From Faucicola sp041855445 (GTDB lineage: Bacteria > Pseudomonadota > Gammaproteobacteria > Pseudomonadales > Moraxellaceae): a stretch of 64,000 bases of DNA. Shown one piece after another: positions 8,050-17,661 of this stretch. The stretch covers positions 62,001-126,000 of the forward strand of contig JBHAEG010000007.1 of the NCBI GenBank assembly GCA_041855445.1, written 5' to 3'. Under the pieces are notes generated by a model, which saw only the letters and a list, made by a program, of their open reading frames with translations, was not told the DNA's origin and searched no databases. Every line of letters begins with the position of its first letter. Within the stretch, counting starts at the first letter, position 1. A program made the translations under genes and the position numbers.

Positions 8050-10928
8050 TATGCGTTTCCTCTTCCTTCTGTCACTACTTTGGTCATTGATACAGTTATT
8101 GCAGATTGAGTATTTGCCAATTCTGTTGTCAATTCAACCACTTGCCCAACGGGATAACCCACACACCCTTCAGCCAAATAATCAACAATATTGACAGGCA
8201 GTGTAACCGTTTGTTGATTAACCGTTAATGCTAAACTATCCCCCGCCTGCAACTGCCAATTTTGAGCATCTTGTTTTGACACAGTAAACACTGGTTCAAT
8301 TAATTGTGATTGTACAACGGGACTACGACTAGCATAAGCACTACTAGCAAATAAGTTATAAACTGGCACAAGTGGTAATGTTTGCTGTTGCGATTGGGCT
8401 ACATATTGTCGGCTTGGTAAACGAGTTATCTGGTCAAACAAACGTACACCAGGGTCACCATTTTTCAAATGTCCACCAACTTTATCTTGATATTTATTCC
8501 ATGCTTGTGGCGAGTTCCAACCTGCTGACCATGCAAATGGTATCATGGCAGAATTTGTCTGATTACCTACATAGCCTTCCATAGAAAACGTCAGACCTGT
8601 ATCAGTATCTCTTGGCTGTTGTGGTTCATGAATTGATAATGGAGCTCGCATCGCAGTACGTCCCGAATAACGGCGAGGCTCACGAGCAATTTTTAAACCA
8701 GTAATTCGATAATCCGCTGTTGGTGCTGCTTGCTTAATACCTGCTAACTGTGGATAAATATCTGCCACCGCCGATACTACATCATCTAAATGCGTCCATT
8801 TAATTTCACGCTGATGAATGTCACTATCAATCGCATGTAACCATCGCCAAGCTTCTTTTACCATATTTTGCGGATTATAATATACTGGGTCATATACTTG
8901 GAAAAAGCGTTGAGCCCGTCCCTCTGCTGATACCAATGTACCATCAGACTCGGCAAAAGTTGCAGATGGTAACAATACATCTACCAATTCATGCCAGATA
9001 TATTTTTGATGGTCTAACACAATCAATGTTTTATTGGCTAATAATGTTTCAACTTGTGGCACTGTTAAGACATTCGCAATGTCATTTTCTAAAATCACTA
9101 CCGCATCGGCTGGATTATCTAAAATTTTATCAATTGGCTGTCCACCCAACAAACAAACACCAATACTATTTGCATGAGGCACTGCCAAATATAATCCTGC
9201 CTGCCCATCATAATTTGCAGTTTCTTTCATATAAGGCACATTATACTCTGGGTCTTTAGCTTTTTCTGCATCGACCATTTGATTATGTACCTGAATAATT
9301 TTTTGTTCGTGTTGTTTAATCGCTTGACGTTTTTTACTTAATTGTTGAGCAATTTCTGCCGTTGCTTCAATCACAGAAACATCAAGTAATGATGTTCCTG
9401 AAATTATCAATGCCTTATTTGCTTTTAATAAAGTTTGAGCAATATTTTTTGCAAAGTTTTGCATTTGTTGATTATCAGTCGAATTTACAACAACATCTTT
9501 TGGCAATACTTCACTATTAAACGTTTCAATGTATTTAGCAATGCTAAAGCCAAGCTTTGCAATATCGTCTGGTGTTGCTACGCAACTAACTTCAGCCACA
9601 TCATCAAGTTTGGTTTGCTTCACATCAACAACAAAAATTGGACTATAGTCACTTTGACCAATACGCTTAACAGGCTCAGCCAACCATTCTGGCGTTCGTA
9701 AAGCTTCTGCCATTGCTTTGGCTTTATTTTTTGAAGCTTGACGCACTGCCAATGCTACACGAGATGAAGTTTGCGTAATATCTTCACCCAAAATTAACAC
9801 TGCATCATAACTTTCAATTTCTCGCATAGTTGGGTTGTAAATACCTTCCGTGCTTAAAATCTCGATACATTTTTCAATTAAATTTTGCTCTACTTGATTA
9901 ATACCTGTTGAATAATTTTCATTACCAACTAATTGTTTTAAGGCAAAATTTGCTTCTAAGCTAGTATATGGCGAGCCAATACCCAACACATTTTTACCAG
10001 CTAAACGTTTACTTACGCCTTCAATAGCATAATCAATACTAATTTTTTCTTGTTTTTTATGAATTTTTTCTAACGCATAAATATGACGGTCATCACGATT
10101 GACATAACCATACCCAAATCGTCCACGGTCACACAAGAAATAACCATTTACCTCACCATTGAAACGGTTTTCAATTCGGCGTAACTCGCCATAACGCTCA
10201 CCTGCAGAAATATTACAACCTGCTGAACAACCATGACAAATACTTGGTGCATATTGCATATCCCATTTACGATTATAACGTTCTGAATGGGTTTTATCTG
10301 TAAATACCCCTGTTGGACAAACTTCTGTTAAATTACCTGAAAACTCGCTCTCAAACTGCCCATCTTTATCCCGACCAAAATATACACGGCTAGCAGACGC
10401 ATACACGCCCATATCATCACCGCCTGCATAATCTTTATAAAAACGTACGCAACGATAACAAGCAATACAACGGTTCATTTCATGATTGATAAACGCCCCT
10501 AAATCTTGATTTTGATGGGTACGTTTCGTAAAGCGATAACGACGACGATTATGCCCTGACATATAAGTCATATCTTGTAAATGACAATGCCCACCTTCTT
10601 CACAGGTTGGGCAATCATGCGGGTGGTTAGTCATCAAAAACTCGACCAATGTTTTACGAAAGTTTTTAACCTCAGTATCAGTCACAGAAATATACATATT
10701 TTCTGTTGGATTGACCATACAAGACATCACCAAACGCCCACGCCCTGCCTCGTAATCCTCTTGATTATTATATTGTTTTACCGCACATTGACGACATGAA
10801 CCAACTGACCCTAACGCTGGATGATAACAAAAATAAGGAACATCTATGCCCAAAGATAAACAAGCTTGCAATAAGTTGTCTGCCCCATCGACCTCATAGG
10901 TTTGACCATCTATGTGAATGACTGCCAT
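8049..10928 (-). CDS. nuoG: NADH-quinone oxidoreductase subunit G
   Basis: Largest peripheral subunit (959 residues), carrying several iron-sulfur clusters. The visible ligands are an N-terminal [2Fe-2S] set (C34, C45, C48, C70) and a His-Cys site in HPHDCPTCEEGGHC (C106, C109, C115). C154/C157/C160 with C204 form a [4Fe-4S] site. C231-x2-C234-x3-C238 with C266 form the extra off-pathway N7 cluster found in some bacterial lineages. The C-terminal two thirds is a molybdopterin-oxidoreductase-like fold without catalytic function in complex I. A lysine-rich helical insert lies near residues 535-565. Confidence 0.96.
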   Translation of the reverse strand: MAVIHIDGQTYEVDGADNLLQACLSLGIDVPYFCYHPALGSVGSCRQCAVKQYNNQEDYEAGRGRLVMSCMVNPTENMYISVTDTEVKNFRKTLVEFLMTNHPHDCPTCEEGGHCHLQDMTYMSGHNRRRYRFTKRTHQNQDLGAFINHEMNRCIACYRCVRFYKDYAGGDDMGVYASASRVYFGRDKDGQFESEFSGNLTEVCPTGVFTDKTHSERYNRKWDMQYAPSICHGCSAGCNISAGERYGELRRIENRFNGEVNGYFLCDRGRFGYGYVNRDDRHIYALEKIHKKQEKISIDYAIEGVSKRLAGKNVLGIGSPYTSLEANFALKQLVGNENYSTGINQVEQNLIEKCIEILSTEGIYNPTMREIESYDAVLILGEDITQTSSRVALAVRQASKNKAKAMAEALRTPEWLAEPVKRIGQSDYSPIFVVDVKQTKLDDVAEVSCVATPDDIAKLGFSIAKYIETFNSEVLPKDVVVNSTDNQQMQNFAKNIAQTLLKANKALIISGTSLLDVSVIEATAEIAQQLSKKRQAIKQHEQKIIQVHNQMVDAEKAKDPEYNVPYMKETANYDGQAGLYLAVPHANSIGVCLLGGQPIDKILDNPADAVVILENDIANVLTVPQVETLLANKTLIVLDHQKYIWHELVDVLLPSATFAESDGTLVSAEGRAQRFFQVYDPVYYNPQNMVKEAWRWLHAIDSDIHQREIKWTHLDDVVSAVADIYPQLAGIKQAAPTADYRITGLKIAREPRRYSGRTAMRAPLSIHEPQQPRDTDTGLTFSMEGYVGNQTNSAMIPFAWSAGWNSPQAWNKYQDKVGGHLKNGDPGVRLFDQITRLPSRQYVAQSQQQTLPLVPVYNLFASSAYASRSPVVQSQLIEPVFTVSKQDAQNWQLQAGDSLALTVNQQTVTLPVNIVDYLAEGCVGYPVGQVVELTTELANTQSAITVSMTKVVTEGRGNA

Positions 10929-10936
10929 AACTCACC

Positions 10937-12331
10937 TCATACTTTTTTGTCAGTAGACACCGAAGTGCCGACAGCTTTGGCAATTTTTGCATCAAATTCA
11001 TGCCGAAAATATTTTAATGCACTGCGTAACGGTTCAACCGCCCCTGGAGCATGGGCACAAAATGTTTTACCAATCCATAACTCATGTCCAATTTGCTGTA
11101 ATACGTCCATATCGACAGGTTGTCCCTGTCCTTCATCAATGGCTGTTAAAGTTTTCACCGCCCAAGGTAAACCATCTCGACATGGCGTACACCAACCGCA
11201 AGACTCACGAGCAAAGAAAATTTCCAAATTTCGCAACAACGATACCATATCTTGTTGTTCATCTACCACCATAATTAAGCCCGTTCCCATACGACTACCA
11301 GCTTTCATAATGGTATCAAAATCCATTGGTAAATCTAAATGTTCTGTAGTTAAAAAGTCAGTTGATGCACCGCCTGGCAACCAAGCTTTTAACACTCGAC
11401 CATCTTTCATACCTTTGGCATAATCATAAATCAACTCACGAGCAGTAACGCCAAATGGTAACTCCCATAGACCTGTTTCATTTACCAATCCTGAACAACC
11501 AAAAATTTTTGTACCTGGCGTTTCTGATTTACCATTTGAAATATTTTTATACCACTCTATACCATGTAACATAATCGCTGACATATTGTTTAATGTTTCA
11601 ACGTTATTAACAACAGTCGGACGACCCCATGCCCCAGACACCTGCGGAAATGGTGGTTTATAACGAGGGTTTGCCCTGCGACCTTCCAGCGAATTAATTA
11701 AAGCCGTTTCTTCACCACAAATATAACGACCCGCCCCTGTGTGAACGTGTAGGTCAAAGCTATAACCTGACCCCATGATATTTTCACCCAAGTAACCTTT
11801 TGCACGAGCTTCATCTAAAGCTTTATTTAATCGCTTCGCTGCTTCAATATATTCACCACGAATAAAAATATAGCCTACCGTCGCCCCTATTGCATAACCT
11901 GTAATCGTCATACCTTCAATCAATTGAAACGGTAAACGCTCCATTAATAGACGGTCTTTAAATGTACCAGGTTCCATTTCATCAGCATTACAAATAAGAT
12001 AACGAGGACCTCCATCAGGCGGTATCATAAACGTCCATTTTAAGCCAGCATTAAACCCTGCACCTCCACGACCACGCACATTTGCAGCATTAATCATGCT
12101 AGCAACTTCTTTGGCAGATTTATTTAAAGCAATTTTTAACCCTTGATAACCTTTTAGACTTTCATACGTTTCTAAATCTAATATTGCATCATGATGGGCT
12201 AAACGCCAAGTTAATGGCTTTGTTTCACTAGTAGCAGTAGTTTTATCAATATAAATTGGAATAGACTGTTCACCAAGCTGACTGGGAGATTTCCCCATTT
12301 TTCGATTATTAATTTGACGTGTAATGTTCAT
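10937..12331 (-). CDS. nuoF: NADH-quinone oxidoreductase subunit F (NADH/FMN site)
   Basis: Binds NADH and FMN and starts electron transfer in complex I. The glycine-rich loop GRGGAGF is at residues 87-93 and the cluster N3 ligands are in SCGWCTPC (C378, C381, C384) plus C425. Its ATG overlaps the nuoE stop as ATGA, which supports this start. The result is an N-terminal extension of about 40 residues ahead of the conserved fold. An alternative start at residue 12 (MGKSPS) cannot be excluded. Confidence 0.95.
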   Translation of the reverse strand: MNITRQINNRKMGKSPSQLGEQSIPIYIDKTTATSETKPLTWRLAHHDAILDLETYESLKGYQGLKIALNKSAKEVASMINAANVRGRGGAGFNAGLKWTFMIPPDGGPRYLICNADEMEPGTFKDRLLMERLPFQLIEGMTITGYAIGATVGYIFIRGEYIEAAKRLNKALDEARAKGYLGENIMGSGYSFDLHVHTGAGRYICGEETALINSLEGRRANPRYKPPFPQVSGAWGRPTVVNNVETLNNMSAIMLHGIEWYKNISNGKSETPGTKIFGCSGLVNETGLWELPFGVTARELIYDYAKGMKDGRVLKAWLPGGASTDFLTTEHLDLPMDFDTIMKAGSRMGTGLIMVVDEQQDMVSLLRNLEIFFARESCGWCTPCRDGLPWAVKTLTAIDEGQGQPVDMDVLQQIGHELWIGKTFCAHAPGAVEPLRSALKYFRHEFDAKIAKAVGTSVSTDKKV

Positions 12332-12837
12332 TTGTACTGCTCCAAAAGCTCTGCCACTTCATTCGGTAAAACAGGCCCGTAAGTATCTTCATCAATCAAT
12401 ACCGCTGGGGCTTTGTCACAGTTACCTAAACAACAAATTGGTAACAAAGTAAAACGATTATCAGGGGTAGTTTGTCCAAAACCAATCCCCAATTCTCGTT
12501 GAAACGCTTCTGCTAGACTTTCTGAACCTGTTAAATAACAAGCAATTGAATCGCACAATAAAATAACATGGCGACCCACAGGTGAGCGATAAATCCGATT
12601 ATAAAAAGTCGCAACACCCTCTACATCAGTCACAGGAATTTCTAAAATATTAGCAATCGCCTGCACTTGAGCATCATTCACCCAACCAAACCGCCGTTGC
12701 ACGATTTTCAATGCGTCTAATGACGCTGCCCGAGATTGTGGATAATGGTGCATAAACTCATGAATTTCACGAATTTCATCATGGGTTAAAATGCTTTTTA
12801 TATCGACTTTAGGGGTTTTATCAGTGACAATTATCAT
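12328..12837 (-). CDS. nuoE: NADH-quinone oxidoreductase subunit E ([2Fe-2S])
   Basis: Thioredoxin-like [2Fe-2S] subunit (cluster N1a) that sits beside NuoF in the NADH dehydrogenase module. Likely ligands are C95, C100, C136 and C140. I use the ATG at 12837, which gives 169 residues, near the family's usual length, and has an AGGAGC ribosome site about 9 nt upstream. A longer reading from 12882 would run 32 nt into nuoCD and adds no conserved sequence. Confidence 0.94.
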   Translation of the reverse strand: MIIVTDKTPKVDIKSILTHDEIREIHEFMHHYPQSRAASLDALKIVQRRFGWVNDAQVQAIANILEIPVTDVEGVATFYNRIYRSPVGRHVILLCDSIACYLTGSESLAEAFQRELGIGFGQTTPDNRFTLLPICCLGNCDKAPAVLIDEDTYGPVLPNEVAELLEQYK

Positions 12838-12850
12838 TAGGTAAATGCTC

Positions 12851-14620
12851 CTATCGGTCTGTATCTGCCATGACAACGTCAATCGAGGCTAAATAAATAA
12901 TTAAGTCAGAAACTAAGCTACCATTAATTACTGATGGCATTTGTTGCAAATGAGCAAACGTTGGTGTACGAATTCGGGTACGATAACTCATGGTTGAACG
13001 GTCAGAAGTTACATAATAACTATTAATACCTTTAACCGCTTCAACCAACATACATGATTCACCCGCTGGCATCACAGGCCCCCACGATACCGAAATAAAG
13101 TGATTAATCAAGGTTTCAATATCATTTAAAGTGCGGTCTTTTGGTGGTGGTACTGCAAGAGGATGGTCAGCTTTATATGCACCTTCAGGCATATTATCTA
13201 AACATTGACGGATAATGCGTAATGATTGACGAATTTCCTCAATTTTTACCATACAACGGTCATAAGCATCGCCGTTATAAAACACAGGAATTTCAAAATC
13301 AAAATTTTCATAACCCAAATAAGGACGAGCTTTGCGTAAATCAAATCCAATACCTGTCGCCCGTAAGCCTGCCCCTGTTACCCCCCAAGCTAATGCCTGT
13401 TTTGCATCATATTGAGCGACATGTTGAGTACGCAATTGCAACACTTTATTTTTCATCGCTGCTTTGACATACTCATCAAGACGTTTTGGCATCCAATCTA
13501 AAAATTCTCGTACTAAACGATGCCAACCATTTGGTAAATCATGAGCTGTTCCACCAATTCTAAACCAAGCTGGATGCATACGATAACCTGTCACCGCCTC
13601 AATCACATCATATGCTTTTTGACGGTCAGCAAACATATAGAAAACAGGAGTCATACCCCCTGCGTCCTGAATAAATGTTCCCCAGTATAATAAATTATTG
13701 GTAATACGGAAAAATTCACTCATCATGATACGAATGGTATTAGCACGGTCTGGCACAGTAATACCTGCTAATTTTTCTACCGCCATAATATAAGGCAATT
13801 CATTCATCACCCCGCCTAAATAGTCAATACGGTCGGTATATGGAATAAACGAATGCCAAGTTTGACGTTCCGCCATCTTTTCTGCACCACGATGATGATA
13901 ACCAATATCAGGAATACAATCGATAACTTCTTCACCATCTAACTGCAAAACCACACGAAATGCACCATGAGCAGATGGGTGGTTTGGACCAAGATTTAAA
14001 AACATAAAGTCTTCATCTCGTCCTGAACGCTTCATGCCCCAATCTTCTGGTACAAACCGCAAATTTTCCTGTTCAAACATTTGCTTTTGAGCATTCAAAT
14101 AATAAGGCGGTTGTTCTGTGGCACGAGCAGAATATTCTTTACGTAATGGATGTCCTTCCCAATATTTTGGTAATAAAATTCGTGTTAGATGGGGGTGACC
14201 ATCAAACACGATACCAAACATATCCCACGCCTCACGCTCATACCAATTTGCATTGGGCCAAATACGAGTCGCTGTTGGAATATGTAAATCATCTTCTTTT
14301 AATGCTACTTTTACCCGAATATCACTATTACGTTCCAACGAAATCAAATGATAAAATACGGTAAAATCACTATCTGGCAACCCTTGTCGATGCTGACGCA
14401 AACGCTCGTCCATTGCTGATAAATCAAGCAACATCACATAAGGCTGGGGCATCGTCCGCAAAAACATCAACACATCAAGTACTTGCTGACGACTAACCCA
14501 AATCGTAGGAAAATTATCAAACGTGGGTTGTACTACAAATTGCCCTGCAAATTTTTGATTTAATTCATTAATTACCGCATGGGTATCTGTTTGTTTTTGA
14601 TTATCAATTATCATTACCAT
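12851..14620 (-). CDS. nuoCD: NADH-quinone oxidoreductase fused subunit C/D
   Basis: Natural fusion of the 30-kDa (NuoC) and 49-kDa (NuoD) subunits. NuoD helps form the quinone site next to cluster N2. The NuoC part covers about residues 1-190, with the family segment REAWDMFGI. After a short linker the NuoD part begins near LNLGPNHPSAHG and runs to the C-terminal DR. The total of 589 residues fits fused homologues in enterobacteria, pseudomonads and Moraxellaceae. There is no frameshift; the fusion is the normal state in these groups. Confidence 0.96.
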   Translation of the reverse strand: MVMIIDNQKQTDTHAVINELNQKFAGQFVVQPTFDNFPTIWVSRQQVLDVLMFLRTMPQPYVMLLDLSAMDERLRQHRQGLPDSDFTVFYHLISLERNSDIRVKVALKEDDLHIPTATRIWPNANWYEREAWDMFGIVFDGHPHLTRILLPKYWEGHPLRKEYSARATEQPPYYLNAQKQMFEQENLRFVPEDWGMKRSGRDEDFMFLNLGPNHPSAHGAFRVVLQLDGEEVIDCIPDIGYHHRGAEKMAERQTWHSFIPYTDRIDYLGGVMNELPYIMAVEKLAGITVPDRANTIRIMMSEFFRITNNLLYWGTFIQDAGGMTPVFYMFADRQKAYDVIEAVTGYRMHPAWFRIGGTAHDLPNGWHRLVREFLDWMPKRLDEYVKAAMKNKVLQLRTQHVAQYDAKQALAWGVTGAGLRATGIGFDLRKARPYLGYENFDFEIPVFYNGDAYDRCMVKIEEIRQSLRIIRQCLDNMPEGAYKADHPLAVPPPKDRTLNDIETLINHFISVSWGPVMPAGESCMLVEAVKGINSYYVTSDRSTMSYRTRIRTPTFAHLQQMPSVINGSLVSDLIIYLASIDVVMADTDR

Positions 14621-14671
14621 GTGTGACTCTTTCCTTTATTCACAAAATTGTCATGGTGCTTCTTAAGCGTG

Positions 14672-15343
14672 TTATTCAACATTATCTGGGCTACGCAAGT
14701 TCTTCACTGCGATACGCTCTGCTTGTTTACGGTCACGTTCTGGCATCATTTGTGGTTGATAAATACCTTGGTCAGAAACATGAATACCCAACGGACGGCG
14801 TTCTTTTTGAATAGACTCTTGTAGTAACATAATTGCTTGAATTAAAGCTTCGGGACGAGGTGGACAACCAGGGATATACACATCTACAGGAATGATTTTA
14901 TCAACCCCTTGTACGACTGAATAAATATCATACATACCACCTGAATTTGCACATGCCCCCATCGAAATAACCCATTTAGGCTCAAGCATTTGCTCATATA
15001 AACGTTGAATAACAGGTGCCATTTTAATAAAGCAAGTACCCGCTACAATCATTACATCTGCCTGACGTGGTGAGGCTCGAATAACTTCTGCCCCAAATCT
15101 TGACAAATCATGGACACCTGTCAATGTAGTAGCATACTCTACATAACAACATGATGTTCCAAAGTTAAATGGCCACAAAGAGTTTTTACGTCCCCAATTT
15201 GCCAAACTATGTGCTAAATCTTCCAAACGAGTCATCACCACATTTTTATTAACTTCTGCTTGGGTTGGGTCATCAACTGTTTGGCGAGTCTGTGCTGGAT
15301 AAACTTCAGCATCTGCATTCGCTTTGGTCAGCGTATATTTCAT
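14672..15343 (-). CDS. nuoB: NADH-quinone oxidoreductase subunit B (cluster N2)
   Basis: Carries the terminal [4Fe-4S] cluster N2 that reduces quinone. The ligands are the unusual tandem cysteines C65-C66 plus C131 (SMGACANSGG) and C160 (IPGCPPRPE). It has 223 residues. A gap of about 50 nt to nuoCD and 86 nt to nuoA are the loosest spacings in the operon. Confidence 0.96.
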   Translation of the reverse strand: MKYTLTKANADAEVYPAQTRQTVDDPTQAEVNKNVVMTRLEDLAHSLANWGRKNSLWPFNFGTSCCYVEYATTLTGVHDLSRFGAEVIRASPRQADVMIVAGTCFIKMAPVIQRLYEQMLEPKWVISMGACANSGGMYDIYSVVQGVDKIIPVDVYIPGCPPRPEALIQAIMLLQESIQKERRPLGIHVSDQGIYQPQMMPERDRKQAERIAVKNLRSPDNVE

Positions 15344-15429
15344 GATTGTTTCCAGTAATTTCTATCAATGTTAATTGAATAAATCATTCTAAATTTATTA
15401 ACAAAACCCATCAAAAATAACTATGTATG

Positions 15430-15966
15430 CTACTGTATTTGTTTATTTTTCACAGTTGGCGCATTCATTTTACCTGAAGATTGAGCAGGGACTTTGCCAG
15501 TTGGGTCACGTTCTAATTCATCAATTGAGGTAAAACGAGTAATATCTGCCAAATTAAAACCAGCAGGGGCAGATGTTAGACGTTTACCTTTTGGCTTACG
15601 GTCAATTGGCGACCAATTTAACGCCCCTAAACTTAATTCATACACCAAGCCAACAAACAAAATCGCAATAAATGCTGTTGCACCAATAAAACCTAACCAG
15701 CCCACTTCTTTGACAGAAACGGCATAAGTGTATAAAAATAATGCTTCTAAATCAAAAATAACAAAGAAAATAGCAACTAAATAAAACTTAGCGGATAGTC
15801 GTACACGAGCCGAGCCAACGCTAACAATACCTGACTCAAAGTTTTCTTCTTTTTGCATACCTTTTGATTGCCCCCCCAATAAGCGAGGAACAATTAGCAT
15901 AAAAACAACTAATCCAATAGCAGCTAAGATGAAAACGATGGCAGACCAATCAAACGGGGTAATCAT
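15430..15966 (-). CDS. nuoA: NADH-quinone oxidoreductase subunit A
   Basis: First gene of the complex I operon; a membrane subunit with three helices. I start it at the ATG at 15966 (MITPFDWSA), which has AGGAGC 7 nt upstream, rather than 10 residues earlier. The conserved core includes NFESG and FDLEALFLY. The protein is 178 residues, longer than the roughly 147 of E. coli NuoA. The excess is a polar, proline- and lysine-containing C-terminal tail after about residue 130. Confidence 0.94.
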   Translation of the reverse strand: MITPFDWSAIVFILAAIGLVVFMLIVPRLLGGQSKGMQKEENFESGIVSVGSARVRLSAKFYLVAIFFVIFDLEALFLYTYAVSVKEVGWLGFIGATAFIAILFVGLVYELSLGALNWSPIDRKPKGKRLTSAPAGFNLADITRFTSIDELERDPTGKVPAQSSGKMNAPTVKNKQIQ

Positions 15967-16044
15967 GACGTATGCTCCTTGGCAATTTAGTAACACTTAT
16001 TTTTATTAAAATAAAAATAATTTTTTTACTAAACATCACCTTCA

Positions 16045-16077
16045 ATCATATTGATATGATGTCATATTATCATATCA
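16045..16077. repeat. Overlapping inverted repeats (ATCATAT half-sites)
   Basis: ATCATAT (16045-16051) and ATATGAT (16054-16060) form a palindrome with a 2-nt centre. TGATATGAT (16052-16060) also pairs with ATCATATCA (16069-16077) across 8 nt. The three half-sites lie about 80-110 bp upstream of the nuoA start, a position suited to an operator or leader structure. Confidence 0.5.
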
Positions 16078-16272
16078 TGAATTGACAACTACTGTCTTTT
16101 AGACTTAATTTCGCGAGCATCTCACGTCTTCATGAAAGAAATTTTGAATGAATTTTATAGAGACAATCATTCATACTAAAACCAAACAAAAGAAGATTTA
16201 TTAAAGCTGGCTATCTATTGATAGTTCTGAATGTCAATATATTGATATATATCGTCTCATTAAACCTAAGAT

Positions 16273-16351
16273 AACTGGCGAAAAACAAGCCATAGTTTAC
16301 TCCTTTTACTGCTAAAATGCTAGAGTAATCCATGAAACTTTTTCGCCAGTT
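16273..16351. repeat. 79-bp element with perfect 13-bp inverted ends
   Basis: AACTGGCGAAAAA at 16273-16285 is the exact reverse complement of TTTTTCGCCAGTT at 16339-16351, with 53 bp between them. A further partial pairing (TTACTC / GAGTAA) lies inside, so the whole can fold as a long hairpin. It may be a miniature transposon relic, a structured RNA, or the terminator region of lolA. The arms carry A and T runs internally rather than externally, which is atypical for a terminator. Confidence 0.45.
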
Positions 16352-16422
16352 TATGTTTTGTAAAGAAAATTTCACAATGATTAAGCAAAATTTTCAAATT
16401 TTTTATATTATTAAAAAACTAA

Positions 16423-17109
16423 TTATTGGTCAATGACATCAACCCCTTTTGGTGGAGTAAAATTAAATTGACTGGCAGGGATTTTGCCATTACGTTTTAC
16501 ATTACTAAAACGAATACTGGTAGTTTGTCCTAAATTGTCATCAAGTACCATCATCACTGGATTACCACTGTTAAAAGCAATGCCTAAACTTTTAAAATTA
16601 CTTGATTTTGATTTTGGATATAATACATAATAGTTTTTACTTGGGTTTGGTTGTGTCACCGTGAAATTTTCCGAAATTTTATTTGGGTCGCCTGATAATA
16701 ACAAGGCTGGCGTGTTACCCACTTGATTATCAACTTTTTGACGAGTTACTTGTTCTAGGTCTTTATCATAAACCCATAAAGTATTACCATTGGCAACGAT
16801 TAATTGTTCTGAGCTACCTGCAATTTGCCAGCGAAATTGATTTGGGCGTTGTACCTGCATTGTACCAGAAAAACTACGGTTTGCTGAATTTACAGATTGA
16901 CTTGACTTAACTGACCCAGAGGTTGTTTGGCTAAAGTTAGCACTCATACTTTTTACATTAGATAATAAGCTATTTAAATTTTTTGATGCCGTTAAATTAT
17001 TATTAGCTTTATTGCTATTTGCATAGGCGGTTTGTACCATGACTGTCATCATTGGCATGGCTAAACTGATTGATAACAATGCTGTCATGCTTAGCTTTTT
17101 CATATTCAT
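16423..17109 (-). CDS. lolA: Outer-membrane lipoprotein carrier protein LolA
   Basis: Periplasmic chaperone that takes lipoproteins from the LolCDE exporter and delivers them to the outer membrane. It has 228 residues with an N-terminal signal peptide ending near AYA-NS (about residue 30). A Ser/Asn-rich stretch leads into the LolA fold. Family features include ANFSQTT, the FSGTMQVQRPNQFRWQ strand pair and the FNFTPPKGVDVID C-terminus. Two close ATG codons (17109, 17103) are possible; GAGG lies 6 nt before the first. It appears to be a single-gene unit. Confidence 0.9.
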   Translation of the reverse strand: MNMKKLSMTALLSISLAMPMMTVMVQTAYANSNKANNNLTASKNLNSLLSNVKSMSANFSQTTSGSVKSSQSVNSANRSFSGTMQVQRPNQFRWQIAGSSEQLIVANGNTLWVYDKDLEQVTRQKVDNQVGNTPALLLSGDPNKISENFTVTQPNPSKNYYVLYPKSKSSNFKSLGIAFNSGNPVMMVLDDNLGQTTSIRFSNVKRNGKIPASQFNFTPPKGVDVIDQ

Positions 17110-17312
17110 TATACACCTCGTTTAGTTTAAATTATCATTGATATACATTGCGTGTTATTTTGGCGAAATTTATTTTGCTACACTAGACAGCAAATGCAAT
17201 AAATTAGCGGTAACTTGTAAATTTTGTAACAAAACATCAAGGGTTTTTAGATTTTTTGCTTGTTTTTGGTCTGGGTTTGCTAAATCTTGCTAAATTCTTG
17301 TCTTAATAATAT

Positions 17313-17346
17313 GAAAAAACCTAATAAGTTTGCAAACTTATTAGGT
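17313..17346 (-). terminator. Terminator of rplU-rpmA
   Basis: A perfect 14-bp palindrome, ACCTAATAAGTTTG / CAAACTTATTAGGT (17319-17346), is followed on the minus strand by six T residues. It lies 30 bases after the rpmA stop codon. Confidence 0.85.
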
Positions 17347-17376
17347 CTTATAGATAGCGAATAATTCCACTAATTC

Positions 17377-17637
17377 TTATGATGCACTTTCTACTGAAAC
17401 ATAACGGCGATTAAATTCACCTTTTACAGCAAATTTTACGACACCTTCAGTCAAGGCAAATAAGGTATGGTCACGACCCATGCCAACACCTTCGCCTGCA
17501 TGAAATTCTGTACCACGTTGGCGAACGATGATATTACCAGCGACAACTTTTTGACCGCCAAATACTTTTACGCCCAACATTTTTGGGTTTGAGTCACGTC
17601 CATTGCGTGTAGAGCCTGCTGCTTTTTTATGTGCCAT
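17377..17637 (-). CDS. rpmA: 50S ribosomal protein L27
   Basis: Large-subunit ribosomal protein near the peptidyl-transferase centre. It has 86 residues, typical for the family. The N-terminus MAHKKAAGSTRNGRDS and the central GVKVFGGQ and GNIIVRQRGT blocks are diagnostic. It lies 24 nt after rplU in the usual two-gene operon and is followed by a strong terminator. Confidence 0.98.
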   Translation of the reverse strand: MAHKKAAGSTRNGRDSNPKMLGVKVFGGQKVVAGNIIVRQRGTEFHAGEGVGMGRDHTLFALTEGVVKFAVKGEFNRRYVSVESAS

Positions 17638-17661
17638 TGTTCTTCTCCCAACTAGCCCAAA

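Larger units (their letters stand above)
15967..16422. other. Intergenic region upstream of nuoA
   Basis: This 456-base AT-rich gap holds no supportable gene. The nuo promoter should be here but no convincing -35/-10 pair stands out. It contains ATCATAT-type repeats at 16045-16077 and a long-armed perfect inverted repeat at 16273-16351, listed separately. Confidence 0.6.

Noticed and set aside
10902..11423. 173-residue plus-strand ORF
   Set aside because: Entirely antisense to nuoG/nuoF, which have clear family motifs; its translation shows no recognisable domain.
12851..14620. Possible frameshift merging nuoC and nuoD
   Set aside because: One uninterrupted frame; fused NuoCD is the normal form in several gammaproteobacterial families.
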